From Desulfobacteraceae bacterium 4572_89 (GTDB lineage: Bacteria > Desulfobacterota > Desulfobacteria > Desulfobacterales > Desulfobacteraceae), in assembly GCA_002085465.1 (NCBI GenBank), contig NBML01000083.1, positions 1 to 11,062 of the forward strand: a DNA stretch of 11,062 nt. The letters run 5' to 3'. The translations under genes were made by a program, and so were the position numbers. Below are positions 1-7,343 of this stretch, one piece after another (within the stretch, counting starts at the first letter, position 1; each line of letters starts with the position of its first letter). Below the pieces are notes generated by a model. That model made no database searches. It worked only from the letters and a program-made list of their open reading frames with translations, and was not told the origin of the DNA.

Positions 1-1
1 T

Positions 2-2290
2 TCTTTTTCTGCCGGGGCTGACTGCTTTAATATAGCAGATATCCTTTCCTGCGGCCTTACCCCTGTGACCATATGCTCGGACTTGTTGAAACCCGGGGGT
101 TATGGGAGGATTGCCCAGTATTTAGGCAATATTAAAAAGGCTTTTGCCCAAAAACAGGCATCATCAATTTCAGAATATATAAAGAAAACCGCTCAAGCCC
201 TTGAAAACAAACAAGGAAATGGCGACAAACAAAAAAATGATGTTGAAAAAAAATCTCTTCTAGCAAATCTCACAGCCTATGCCGAAACCGTAAAAAATGC
301 CAAGCTTTATCAGAAAAAAACCTTTCCCTGGTCCAACATAAAAACCGAGCGGAAACTTGATCCTTTTGACTGTATCCATGCACCCTGTAAAGGCACCTGC
401 CCCACGGGCCAGGATGTGCCCTCCTATATGTATTATACGGCAAAGGGAATGTTTAAAGAGGCATTGAAAACCATTCTTGATACAAATCCCTTCCCCAATG
501 TCCAGGGCATGGTCTGTGATCATCCCTGTACCCGGAAATGCACCAGGATTAACTATGATACCCCCCTTCAAATCAGGGAAATAAAACGGTTTGTTGCCCA
601 GAACAGTCCTGCAATTCCTGAACTTAACCCCCTGGAGGATAATCATCTGAAAGCTGCAGTTATTGGCGGCGGACCCTCGGGCTTCAGTGCTGCCTATTTT
701 CTTCGCATGAACGGATTTGATGTGGATATTTTTGAGGCAAAGGACTTTGCCGGTGGCATGGCAGCAGATGCCATACCCAGTTTCAGGCTTGATGATGAAA
801 GTATCCAGACAGATATTGACAGAATCATATCCCTGGGGGTCAAGGTTCAATACGGAAAATTAATTGATAAAAAGGCATTTGGCGCAATCAAAGAAAAATA
901 TGATTATGTATATATCGGGGTGGGAGCCACAAAAGCGTATCCCCTGGATATTCCTGGAGCCGATATAAAAGGAGTGTATAATCAGCTTGAATTTCTGAGC
1001 GGACTTCGGCAGGGCAAATTCATTGACCTGGGGAATCATATTGTGGTTATTGGGGGTGGTAATTCAGCCATGGATGCCAGCCGGGCTGCAAAAAGGCTGG
1101 CAGGAGACAAGGGCAGAGTCACTATTTTATACAGGAGAACAATAAAAGAAATGCCCGCCGACCTGGAAGAAATTGAGGCGGTAATCGCAGAAGGTATTGG
1201 AATTCAAGAGTTGGTGGGTCCCCAGAGTGTTATATCAAAAGACAACCAGGTATCAGGGATAAGATGTCACAGGATGAAATTGGTACAACCCGATTCAAGT
1301 GGAAGGCCCAGGCCTGCTATTATTGAAGGATCCGAGTTCATAATAGAGGCAGACGCGATTGTCTCTGCCATTGGTCAACAGGTTGTTATTCCCTTTCTGG
1401 AAGACCCGGAATTAACAGTAGATTCTAAAACATATGAGACAGATATTGAAAAGGTCTATGCAGGAGGTGATGCCATAAGAGGTGCTTCAACCTTGATCCG
1501 GGCCATTGGAGATGGCCGGAAGGCCGTTGAAAGCATCATGATGGATGCCTCTCTTTCAGGAAACGCCTTTTTTGACTGCAAAGCCCAGAAACGGGATATA
1601 GACCTGCTGGATGAAAAACTGGCCCAAAGAATCTATGGTCCAAATTTTTCAGAAACAGATCTTTTAGAAACTGATCTGTCACAGCGGTCCGGGTTTGATC
1701 TTGTTTCCAGAACCATGACAAAAGAGATGGCAATTCAAGAAGCATCAAGATGCCTTTCCTGCGATACCATCTGCAATATCTGTACGACGGTCTGTCCCAA
1801 TCGTGCAAATATTTCCTATACAGTGGAACCATTCAAGACTGAGACCCATAAAGCTGTTTGTAAAAACCACAAAGTTTTTGTGGAAAAAACAGGGGTATTT
1901 ACAATTTCCCAGGCCTATCAGGTGATCAATATTGGTGATTTCTGCAACGAATGTGGCAATTGTACCAGTTTTTGTCCTTCATCTGGATCACCCTTTATGG
2001 ACAAACCTAAATTTTATCTTTCCCGACCTGATTTTGAAAACGAAGATTCTGGATATTGTATAGAAGACCATTCAATCTTTAAAAGAAAGAACGGGGCTCA
2101 GGTCTCGTTAACAGAGGACTCAGACACTTATGCCTTTGATTCAGAAGCTGTTACAGCGACACTGGATAAAAATAGTTTTAAAATAATTACTATAAATTTT
2201 AAAACTCAGCAGGATCAGGAAATTGATCTGAAAGATGCTGTAGAACTTGGATTTTTGTATAGGTCCCTTAAAAATTTTTTTGTAAACTAG
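2..2290 (+). CDS. ygfK: YgfK-like flavin/iron-sulfur oxidoreductase (5'-truncated by window edge)
   Basis: The reading frame is open from base 2, so the N-terminus lies outside the window; a GTG at 65 is internal to a conserved stretch (VTICSDLLKPGGY) and not the real start. About 760 residues are present, against roughly 1,030 in E. coli YgfK. Order seen: the end of a dihydroorotate-dehydrogenase-like barrel (bases 2-110); a lysine-rich linker; a GltD-type cysteine domain beginning CIHAPCKGTCP (371-403) with a second cluster near 511-545; an FAD dinucleotide fold GGGPSG (near 665-685); an NAD(P)H fold GGGNSA (near 1050-1070); and two C-terminal ferredoxin motifs, CLSCDTICNICTTVCP (1751-1798) and CNECGNCTSFCP (near 1944-1979). 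The family is named putative selenate reductase subunit but belongs with the purine hydroxylase cluster. It probably moves electrons between NAD(P)H, flavin and Fe-S centres in the cytoplasm, serving the hydroxylases encoded downstream (inference). No lesion is visible. Confidence 0.9.
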   Translation, partial: SFSAGADCFNIADILSCGLTPVTICSDLLKPGGYGRIAQYLGNIKKAFAQKQASSISEYIKKTAQALENKQGNGDKQKNDVEKKSLLANLTAYAETVKNAKLYQKKTFPWSNIKTERKLDPFDCIHAPCKGTCPTGQDVPSYMYYTAKGMFKEALKTILDTNPFPNVQGMVCDHPCTRKCTRINYDTPLQIREIKRFVAQNSPAIPELNPLEDNHLKAAVIGGGPSGFSAAYFLRMNGFDVDIFEAKDFAGGMAADAIPSFRLDDESIQTDIDRIISLGVKVQYGKLIDKKAFGAIKEKYDYVYIGVGATKAYPLDIPGADIKGVYNQLEFLSGLRQGKFIDLGNHIVVIGGGNSAMDASRAAKRLAGDKGRVTILYRRTIKEMPADLEEIEAVIAEGIGIQELVGPQSVISKDNQVSGIRCHRMKLVQPDSSGRPRPAIIEGSEFIIEADAIVSAIGQQVVIPFLEDPELTVDSKTYETDIEKVYAGGDAIRGASTLIRAIGDGRKAVESIMMDASLSGNAFFDCKAQKRDIDLLDEKLAQRIYGPNFSETDLLETDLSQRSGFDLVSRTMTKEMAIQEASRCLSCDTICNICTTVCPNRANISYTVEPFKTETHKAVCKNHKVFVEKTGVFTISQAYQVINIGDFCNECGNCTSFCPSSGSPFMDKPKFYLSRPDFENEDSGYCIEDHSIFKRKNGAQVSLTEDSDTYAFDSEAVTATLDKNSFKIITINFKTQQDQEIDLKDAVELGFLYRSLKNFFVN

Positions 2291-2293
2291 TGT

Positions 2294-2302
2294 AAAGGAG
2301 GG
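2294..2302 (+). promoter_or_regulatory. ribosome binding site of xdhA
   Basis: AAAGGAGGG sits 9 bases before ATG 2312 in the 21-base gap after ygfK. It is a near-consensus Shine-Dalgarno sequence and fixes the xdhA start. Confidence 0.75.
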
Positions 2303-2311
2303 TTTTTACCC

Positions 2312-3328
2312 ATGGCAGTCGGTAAATCAGTAAACCGCATAGATGCAGTCGCCAAGGTGACAGGCAGAGCCGAGTATACCGAAGATTTATACAAGCCAGA
2401 CATGCTTGTTGCCAAATATTTCAGGAGCCGTATTGCCCATGGCCGGGTAAAAAGCATTGATGTGGAAGATGCTAAAAACCTGAAAGGGGTGGAAGCGGTT
2501 TTTACTTTTAAAGATGTCCCAAAAAACAAATTTGCCACGGCAGGCCATCCATTTTCCCTGGACCAGGGACACCAGGATGTGGCAGACCGGCTGCTGTTGA
2601 CCCGGGACATCCGGTTCATGGGAGATGAAATTGCCATTGTGGTGGCCCAGGATGAGATCATTGCCAATAACGCTTTAAAATTGATAGATGTTTCATATGA
2701 AGAGTATAAACCCCTTGTCCTTCCTGAAAATATTTTAAAGAAAGATGCAAGACAGATACACAAAGGCTCGTCCAATATCGTGGGGGAGCACCAGTATTCC
2801 ATTGGCGGAGATGTGGATGAGGCCTTTAAAAAGGCAGATCATGTAGTTGAAGGAAAATATGAGACTGTCATGGTTCAGCACTGCCACATTGAAAACCATA
2901 TATCCTATGCATATATGGATGATCTTGACAGGATCGTAATTGTATCCTCCACCCAGATTCCCCATATTGCCCGAAGAATTGTGGGGGAGGCTTTGAATAT
3001 GCCCCTGAGCCGGGTCCGCGTGATAAAACCCTTTGTCGGGGGCGGGTTTGGCAATAAACAGGATGTAATCCTGGAACCTATGGCAGCCTTTTTAACGTTA
3101 AAACTGGATGGCCGTGCAGTTCAGATCAATTTGACCCGGGAAGAAGGCATGACAGGCACAAGGGCCCGCCATCCCTTTTATATTAAAGTTAAAACCGGGG
3201 TCATGAAGGACGGCACAATGGCGGCAAGGGACATGGATGCCATCTCCATCACAGGCGGATATGCTTCCCACGGACACTTTTTCATGCCAGGACCTTGTAT
3301 GCCAATATGCCGGCGGCAGGTGCCATGA
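2312..3328 (+). CDS. xdhA: XdhA molybdenum-binding subunit, N-terminal piece (frame-disrupted)
   Basis: This is the first 40-45% of a xanthine dehydrogenase molybdopterin subunit. It starts at ATG 2312 with a strong ribosome site. The a/b hammerhead domain (NRIDAVAKVTGRAEYTEDL) is followed by the first molybdopterin domain with FVGGGFGNKQD (3032-3064), the conserved glycine-rich loop near the cofactor. Homology runs through GGYASHGH (ending 3277). After that the frame reads non-homologous residues (FFMPGPCMPICRRQVP) to TGA 3326-3328. The remainder of the protein continues in the -1 frame from about 3280. Compared with XdhD in this window and with E. coli XdhA from memory, about 20 residues are missing at the junction. 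As drawn, this piece lacks the second molybdopterin domain and the catalytic glutamate, so it could not be an active subunit alone. It is either a recent pseudogene or a sequence error. Confidence 0.88.
   Translation: MAVGKSVNRIDAVAKVTGRAEYTEDLYKPDMLVAKYFRSRIAHGRVKSIDVEDAKNLKGVEAVFTFKDVPKNKFATAGHPFSLDQGHQDVADRLLLTRDIRFMGDEIAIVVAQDEIIANNALKLIDVSYEEYKPLVLPENILKKDARQIHKGSSNIVGEHQYSIGGDVDEAFKKADHVVEGKYETVMVQHCHIENHISYAYMDDLDRIVIVSSTQIPHIARRIVGEALNMPLSRVRVIKPFVGGGFGNKQDVILEPMAAFLTLKLDGRAVQINLTREEGMTGTRARHPFYIKVKTGVMKDGTMAARDMDAISITGGYASHGHFFMPGPCMPICRRQVP
3278..3297 (+). other. deletion and frame junction inside xdhA
   Basis: The left frame is homologous up to CAC 3275-3277 (GGYASHGH). The right frame, one base back, is homologous from about TTT 3280 (FHARTLYANMPAAGAMRAYG). 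Only 20 bases separate the SHGH codons from the tyrosine codon at 3298. The matching interval in xdhD (9731-9808) is 78 bases. The difference is 58 bases, which is one more than a multiple of three and accounts for the frame change. The junction lies in or beside a run of five T (3278-3282). Confidence 0.75.
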
Positions 3329-4563
3329 GAGCCTATGGATCACCCCAGATCATCTATGCCCTTGAATGTGCCACTGAAGATGCAGCCAGAAAAATAGGCA
3401 TGGATTCCGTGGAATTCAGACTTAAAAACATTGCCAGGCAGGGGGATATGAATCTGTTGTCAGGCAATGAAATTCTTTCCTGCGGCCTGGCTGAATGCCT
3501 TGTAAAAGGCAAGGAATTCATAAACTGGGACCAGAAAAAAAAAGAATATGAAAATTATAAAACAGGACCCCTTCGAAAGGGTCTTGGCGTGGCCTGTCTG
3601 AGTTATGCATCCGGGACATATCCGGTCTGCGTTGAAATTGCAGGAACCAGGATTTCTTTGAACCAGGATGGCACGGTCCATGTCATGGTGGGTGCCACAG
3701 AGATCGGCCAGGGCTCGGATACGGTGGTGGCGCAAATGGCGGCCCAGACCCTGGGACTGCCCTATGAACATGTAAGGGTGGTCCAGGCCCAGGATACGGA
3801 TGTAACCCCATTTGATACCGGGGCCTATGCTTCCCGCCAGGCCTATGTGGTCAGCAATGCTGTTTTCAGGGCAGCCACCCAGTTAAAGGGAAAGATCCTG
3901 GATCATGCCTGTTTGATGACAGGGGAAGAAAGCAGTCAGCTCAACATTATAGATGGCAGGATTGTTAATAAAAATACAGATGAACTTATCCTGGATATGA
4001 AAACCCTTGCCATGGACAGTTTTTACCATAAAGAACGCGGAAGGCAGCTGACAGCAGATGTTTCCCACAAAACCACCACCAATGCTCCGGTATTTGGCTG
4101 TACATTTGTTGATATCACGGTTGATATTCCCCTTTGTAAGATCAAAATCAATAACATCATAAATGTCCATGATTCAGGGGTGATCCTGAATCCGGTTCAG
4201 GCCGGGGGCCAGGTTCACGGAGGGGTCTTCATGGGAATTGGTGCCGCACTTTCAGAAGAACTCATGATTGATCCTGAAACAGGCTATATCTACAACAACA
4301 ATCTTCTGGATTATAAATTCCCGACCTTTACGGATATTCCCCGGATCCACCATGATTTTGCAAAAACATTTGAACCCACCTCGGGTTATGGGAATAAATC
4401 CCTTGGAGAACCACCGGTTATCTCACCGCCGCCTGCCATCAGAAATGCCCTGCTGGATGCCACCGGGATCAGCATAAACTCTCTTCCCATATCGCCCCAT
4501 AAATTATTCACAGCATTTTCCAAAGCAGGGCTCTTGAATTCAGAAGGAGGCGCCAATGTTTGA
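3295..4563 (+). CDS. xdhA: XdhA molybdenum-binding subunit, C-terminal piece (frame-disrupted)
   Basis: This is the rest of XdhA, in the -1 frame relative to the N-terminal piece. The earliest usable start codon is TTG 3295, but homology already begins near 3280 and no convincing ribosome site precedes it, so it is a continuation and not a separate gene. It carries GAMRAYG (arginine codon 3328-3330, the position of the substrate-site arginine of xanthine dehydrogenases), the RKGLGVA segment, GATEIGQGSDT, DTGAYASRQ and GYGNKSLGEPP, with the expected catalytic glutamate at 4408-4410. E. coli has a glycine where this protein has alanine in GAMRAYG. The two pieces plus about 20 lost residues would total about 770 residues, close to E. 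coli XdhA at about 750. The stop codon at 4561-4563 overlaps the xdhB start by 8 bases, as in a translationally coupled operon. No further damage is seen. Confidence 0.87.
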   Translation: MYANMPAAGAMRAYGSPQIIYALECATEDAARKIGMDSVEFRLKNIARQGDMNLLSGNEILSCGLAECLVKGKEFINWDQKKKEYENYKTGPLRKGLGVACLSYASGTYPVCVEIAGTRISLNQDGTVHVMVGATEIGQGSDTVVAQMAAQTLGLPYEHVRVVQAQDTDVTPFDTGAYASRQAYVVSNAVFRAATQLKGKILDHACLMTGEESSQLNIIDGRIVNKNTDELILDMKTLAMDSFYHKERGRQLTADVSHKTTTNAPVFGCTFVDITVDIPLCKIKINNIINVHDSGVILNPVQAGGQVHGGVFMGIGAALSEELMIDPETGYIYNNNLLDYKFPTFTDIPRIHHDFAKTFEPTSGYGNKSLGEPPVISPPPAIRNALLDATGISINSLPISPHKLFTAFSKAGLLNSEGGANV

Positions 4564-5431
4564 TATAAAAAAACATATAAAAGCAAATTCAGTGGACCAG
4601 GCCATTGCACTTTTACAGGAAAATCCAAATGCCAGACTCATTGCAGGGGGCACAGATGTATTGATTAAGCTGAGAGATGGAAAACCCGGATTTTCAGAAC
4701 TTGTGGATATCCATGGCCTTGAAGAGTTGAAAATGATCCGCAAAGACAAAGAAAACAATATTATCATTGGTTCCGGTGCCACATTTATTGATATTATCCA
4801 GTCAAATATCATAAAAGAAAATCTTTCCATGCTTTGTGAGGCAGCGGCAAGTGTGGGCGGCCCCCAGGTCAGGAATGTTGCCACCATTGGCGGGAATGTC
4901 TGCAATGGGGTCACCAGTGCAGACTCTGCATCCACCCTCTTTGCCCTGAATGCAGTTCTTGAGATCAAAGGGGATAAAATGACCCGGCAGGTTCCCGTCT
5001 CAGAATTTTATCTGGGACCGGGCAAAGTGGACCTTAAAAAGGGAGAAATTCTGACTGAATTTAAAATAACCTATGAAAACCACGGGGGATATTTTGGCCA
5101 TTATTATAAATATGCCATGCGGGATGCCATGGATATCGCCACCATCGGCTGTGCCGTCAACCTGAAAACAAAAGACCATATTCTCACGGATTTTAGAATC
5201 GCATTTGGAGTGGCAGGTCCTGTTCCCCTGAGATGCCCCAAAACCGAAAGCACAGTGATGAACCAGAAAGTATCTGAAGACCTTTTGGATAAAATATACC
5301 AAACAATTGAAATCGATGTAAACCCGAGAACTTCCTGGAGGGCGTCAAGGGAATTTCGCATGAATCTTATTAAGGAACTCTCAAAAAGAGCCACAAAAGA
5401 GGCTCTCCTGAGAGCCGGGGAGGAAGTGTAA
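4556..5431 (+). CDS. xdhB: XdhB, FAD-binding subunit of xanthine dehydrogenase
   Basis: This 291-residue protein is essentially the same length as E. coli XdhB (about 292). It belongs to the CO dehydrogenase flavoprotein/FAD_binding_5 family. Flavin-binding motifs are visible: LIAGGTDVLIKLRDG near residues 28-42 and ATIGGNVCNGVTSADSAST at about residues 106-124. KYAMRDAMDIATIGCAV and the C-terminal WRASREFR mark the C-terminal flavoprotein domain. It passes electrons from the [2Fe-2S] clusters of XdhC to NAD+ or another acceptor in the cytoplasmic XdhABC complex. ATG 4556 follows GAAGGAGG (4543-4550) by 5 bases and lies inside the end of xdhA, so translation is likely coupled. The stop is immediately followed by the xdhC start. 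The gene looks intact. Confidence 0.93.
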   Translation: MFDIKKHIKANSVDQAIALLQENPNARLIAGGTDVLIKLRDGKPGFSELVDIHGLEELKMIRKDKENNIIIGSGATFIDIIQSNIIKENLSMLCEAAASVGGPQVRNVATIGGNVCNGVTSADSASTLFALNAVLEIKGDKMTRQVPVSEFYLGPGKVDLKKGEILTEFKITYENHGGYFGHYYKYAMRDAMDIATIGCAVNLKTKDHILTDFRIAFGVAGPVPLRCPKTESTVMNQKVSEDLLDKIYQTIEIDVNPRTSWRASREFRMNLIKELSKRATKEALLRAGEEV

Positions 5432-5914
5432 ATGAACAGGCATAGAGAAATCACATTCTCCATAAATGGAAGATCGCGAACCCTGTACATGGATATTAGA
5501 AAATCATTGCTTGAAGTATTACGGGAAGACCTGGGGCTCACCGGTGCGAAACAGGGCTGCGGTGTGGGAGAATGCGGTGCCTGCTCTGTCCTGGTAGACG
5601 GGGTACTGGTGGATTCCTGTATTTATCTTGCTGTATGGGCAGATCAAAAAGAGGTACGAACCATTGAAGGGGAAGCAAAAAACCACATCCTTACCAGAGT
5701 ACAGCAGGCCTATGTTGATACGGGGGCCGTTCAATGCGGATTCTGCACCCCCGGGTTTGTCATGGCAACCACCTCTTTTGCAAAAGAGTGTGCAGGGAAA
5801 AAGGTGACCGAAGATGAAATCCGAAAGGCCCATGCCGGTAATTTATGCAGGTGCACTGGCTATGAGAATATAATAAAAGCCATTGAAAAAAGTATAGATC
5901 CTGACAAGGAGTAA
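5432..5914 (+). CDS. xdhC: XdhC, [2Fe-2S] subunit of xanthine dehydrogenase
   Basis: This 160-residue small subunit carries both iron-sulfur domains of the molybdenum hydroxylase family. The plant-ferredoxin-type cluster is bound by C43, C48, C51 and C63 (GCGVGECGAC, then DSC). The helical domain's cluster is bound by C102, C105, C139 and C141 (QCGFC and LCRC). All eight ligands are present, unlike the corresponding domain of XdhD downstream. It relays electrons from the molybdenum site of XdhA to the FAD of XdhB. Length matches E. coli XdhC (about 159). ATG 5432 follows the xdhB stop with no gap; the purine-rich GGGGAGGAA just upstream (5417-5425) is its ribosome site. The gene looks intact. 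Confidence 0.95.
   Translation: MNRHREITFSINGRSRTLYMDIRKSLLEVLREDLGLTGAKQGCGVGECGACSVLVDGVLVDSCIYLAVWADQKEVRTIEGEAKNHILTRVQQAYVDTGAVQCGFCTPGFVMATTSFAKECAGKKVTEDEIRKAHAGNLCRCTGYENIIKAIEKSIDPDKE
5906..5911 (+). promoter_or_regulatory. ribosome binding site that decides the deaminase start
   Basis: AAGGAG lies 10 bases before ATG 5922 but only 4 bases before the in-frame GTG 5916. Spacing favours ATG 5922 as the start, giving a protein that begins MSRILLKNCYY. Confidence 0.55.
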
Positions 5915-5921
5915 AGTGCAC

Positions 5922-7343
5922 ATGAGTAGAATATTATTAAAAAATTGTTACTATATCCTTCCTTCCTTTAAGGAAGAAGGACTTTCCGGGTATGATATTT
6001 TGATTGAAAATAATCAAGTCAAAAAAATTGATAAAAATATTGATTTTGTCCCTTCTTCCTCTTCCCCGTCCGATTCCATATCCAGTTCCATATCCAGTTC
6101 CATATCCAGTTCAGATGACCGGGTCATTGACTGTTCCACCCATGTGGTTGTGCCTGGATTTGTAAATACCCATCACCATTTTTACCAGACTCTGACCCGG
6201 AATCTGCCCAGGGTGCAGAATGCTGAGCTTTTTGAATGGCTGGTCTATCTTTATGAGATATGGAAGTATATGGATGAAGAAGCCATATACACCTCTTCCC
6301 AGCTTGCCATGGGAGAACTTCTCAAGACCGGATGCACCACTTCCACAGATCATCACTATGCCTATCCCCACAGTGTGACAGAAGACATCATGGGACTCCA
6401 GTTCAAGGCGGCCCAGGACCTGGGCATGCGATTTTCCCCCACCCGGGGGTCCATGTCTCTGAGCAAAAAGGACGGAGGTCTTCCTCCGGATACCCTTGTT
6501 CAAACCGATGATGAGATTTTACAGGACAGTGAACGGGTGATAAAGCAATTTCATGATGATTCTGAGTTTTCCATGCAGAAGATTGTTCTGGCCCCCTGCA
6601 GCCCTTTCAGCGTTACAGAGGATTTGATGAAAGAATCTGTAAAACTTGCCAGAAAGTACGGGGTCAGGCTTCATACCCACCTGGCGGAAACAAAGGATGA
6701 AAATGAGTTCTGTCTTAAAATGTATGGGCGAAGACCCTTGCAGCTCATGGAGGACACTGGATTTATAGGAGAGGATGTCTGGTATGCCCATGGTATCCAT
6801 TTTACTGATGATGAATTAAATATTTTAAGCGATACAAAGACCCATATCGCCCATTGCCCGTCATCCAACATGCGCCTGGGTTCGGGTATCTGCCGGGTGA
6901 CTGAAATGCTGCCCACCAATATAAATGTTGGGCTGGCCGTTGATGGTTCCGCATCCAATGATTCCTCTGATATGCTGGGCGAGATGAGAAATGCTCTTCT
7001 GCTACAACGCGTAAAGTACGGTGCAGGCGCTGTGACTACCAGAGATATTTTTAAACTGGCAACTATAAATGGCGCAAACCTTCTGAATTTTAAAAAAATC
7101 GGTCGGCTCCAGGAAGGATGGGCCGCTGATATGGCTGTTTTTAACATTAACAAACTGGAGTATGCAGGATCCTTATCAGACCCCCTGGCAGCCCTAATTT
7201 TTTCAGGGTATAATCATGGCACCCAATATACCATTGTAAATGGCAGTATTGCCGTTGACAACGGCGTGCTCACAGGAGTTGATGAACAGGAATTAACCAA
7301 CAGGGCAAACAGGATCTCCGAAAGGATGATACAGGAGGCTTAA
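5922..7343 (+). CDS. amidohydrolase, probable 8-oxoguanine deaminase
   Basis: A 473-residue metal-dependent amidohydrolase of the TrzN/AtzB/8-oxoguanine deaminase branch. Metal and catalytic residues are all visible: the HxH pair H84/H86 in THHHFYQTLTR, HTHLAET (H251, H253), YAHG (H290) and VDGSASND (D341). Sequence blocks typical of 8-oxoguanine deaminases as I remember them are ELFEWL, GCTTSTDHHY, GGLPPD, APCSPFSV and HCPSSNMRLGSG. The expected reaction is 8-oxoguanine to urate plus ammonia in the cytoplasm. It occupies the position of ssnA in the E. coli ygfK-ssnA-ygfM-xdhD order but looks unlike SsnA, which lacks several of these blocks. A serine-rich, repeat-encoded insert (residues about 44-66) sits in the N-terminal beta-sandwich before the barrel. 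GTG 5916 is an alternative start. The stop overlaps nothing; ygfM begins at the next base. Related deaminases of other amino-substituted heterocycles cannot be excluded. Confidence 0.85.
   Translation: MSRILLKNCYYILPSFKEEGLSGYDILIENNQVKKIDKNIDFVPSSSSPSDSISSSISSSISSSDDRVIDCSTHVVVPGFVNTHHHFYQTLTRNLPRVQNAELFEWLVYLYEIWKYMDEEAIYTSSQLAMGELLKTGCTTSTDHHYAYPHSVTEDIMGLQFKAAQDLGMRFSPTRGSMSLSKKDGGLPPDTLVQTDDEILQDSERVIKQFHDDSEFSMQKIVLAPCSPFSVTEDLMKESVKLARKYGVRLHTHLAETKDENEFCLKMYGRRPLQLMEDTGFIGEDVWYAHGIHFTDDELNILSDTKTHIAHCPSSNMRLGSGICRVTEMLPTNINVGLAVDGSASNDSSDMLGEMRNALLLQRVKYGAGAVTTRDIFKLATINGANLLNFKKIGRLQEGWAADMAVFNINKLEYAGSLSDPLAALIFSGYNHGTQYTIVNGSIAVDNGVLTGVDEQELTNRANRISERMIQEA
6075..6110 (+). repeat. 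12-base tandem repeat, three perfect copies, in the deaminase gene
   Basis: The unit TCCATATCCAGT is repeated three times without mismatch and in frame, encoding Ser-Ile-Ser-Ser three times (residues 52-63). It sits in a longer serine-rich stretch (about 6048-6116) with serine-coding TCT/TCC triplets. Because the unit is a multiple of three, copy-number change would lengthen or shorten a loop without breaking the frame. Confidence 0.93.
7333..7338 (+). promoter_or_regulatory. ribosome binding site of ygfM
   Basis: AGGAGG, within the last codons of the deaminase gene, lies 5 bases before ATG 7344. It supports this start and coupled translation. Confidence 0.65.

Noticed and set aside
65..67. 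GTG 65 as the ygfK start
   Set aside because: The frame stays open to base 2 and the residues before it (SAGADCFNIADILSCGLTP) continue the barrel domain.
260..850. Long reverse-strand open frame opposite ygfK (196 residues), and similar ones opposite other genes
   Set aside because: Each lies wholly opposite a conserved forward gene, has no ribosome site or recognisable domain, and is the usual antisense shadow.
3295..3300. TTG 3295 as the true start of a separate gene
   Set aside because: Homology extends upstream of it in the same frame (FHART), and only a weak AGGA at 2 bases spacing precedes it.
3326..3328. Programmed -1 frameshift in xdhA at the T5 run
   Set aside because: The T run does not form a canonical X XXY YYZ heptamer in the reading frame, and about 20 conserved residues are missing, which a frameshift alone would not remove.
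6075..6110. CRISPR-like repeat
   Set aside because: Units are 12 bases, directly adjacent with no spacers, and in frame within a gene.
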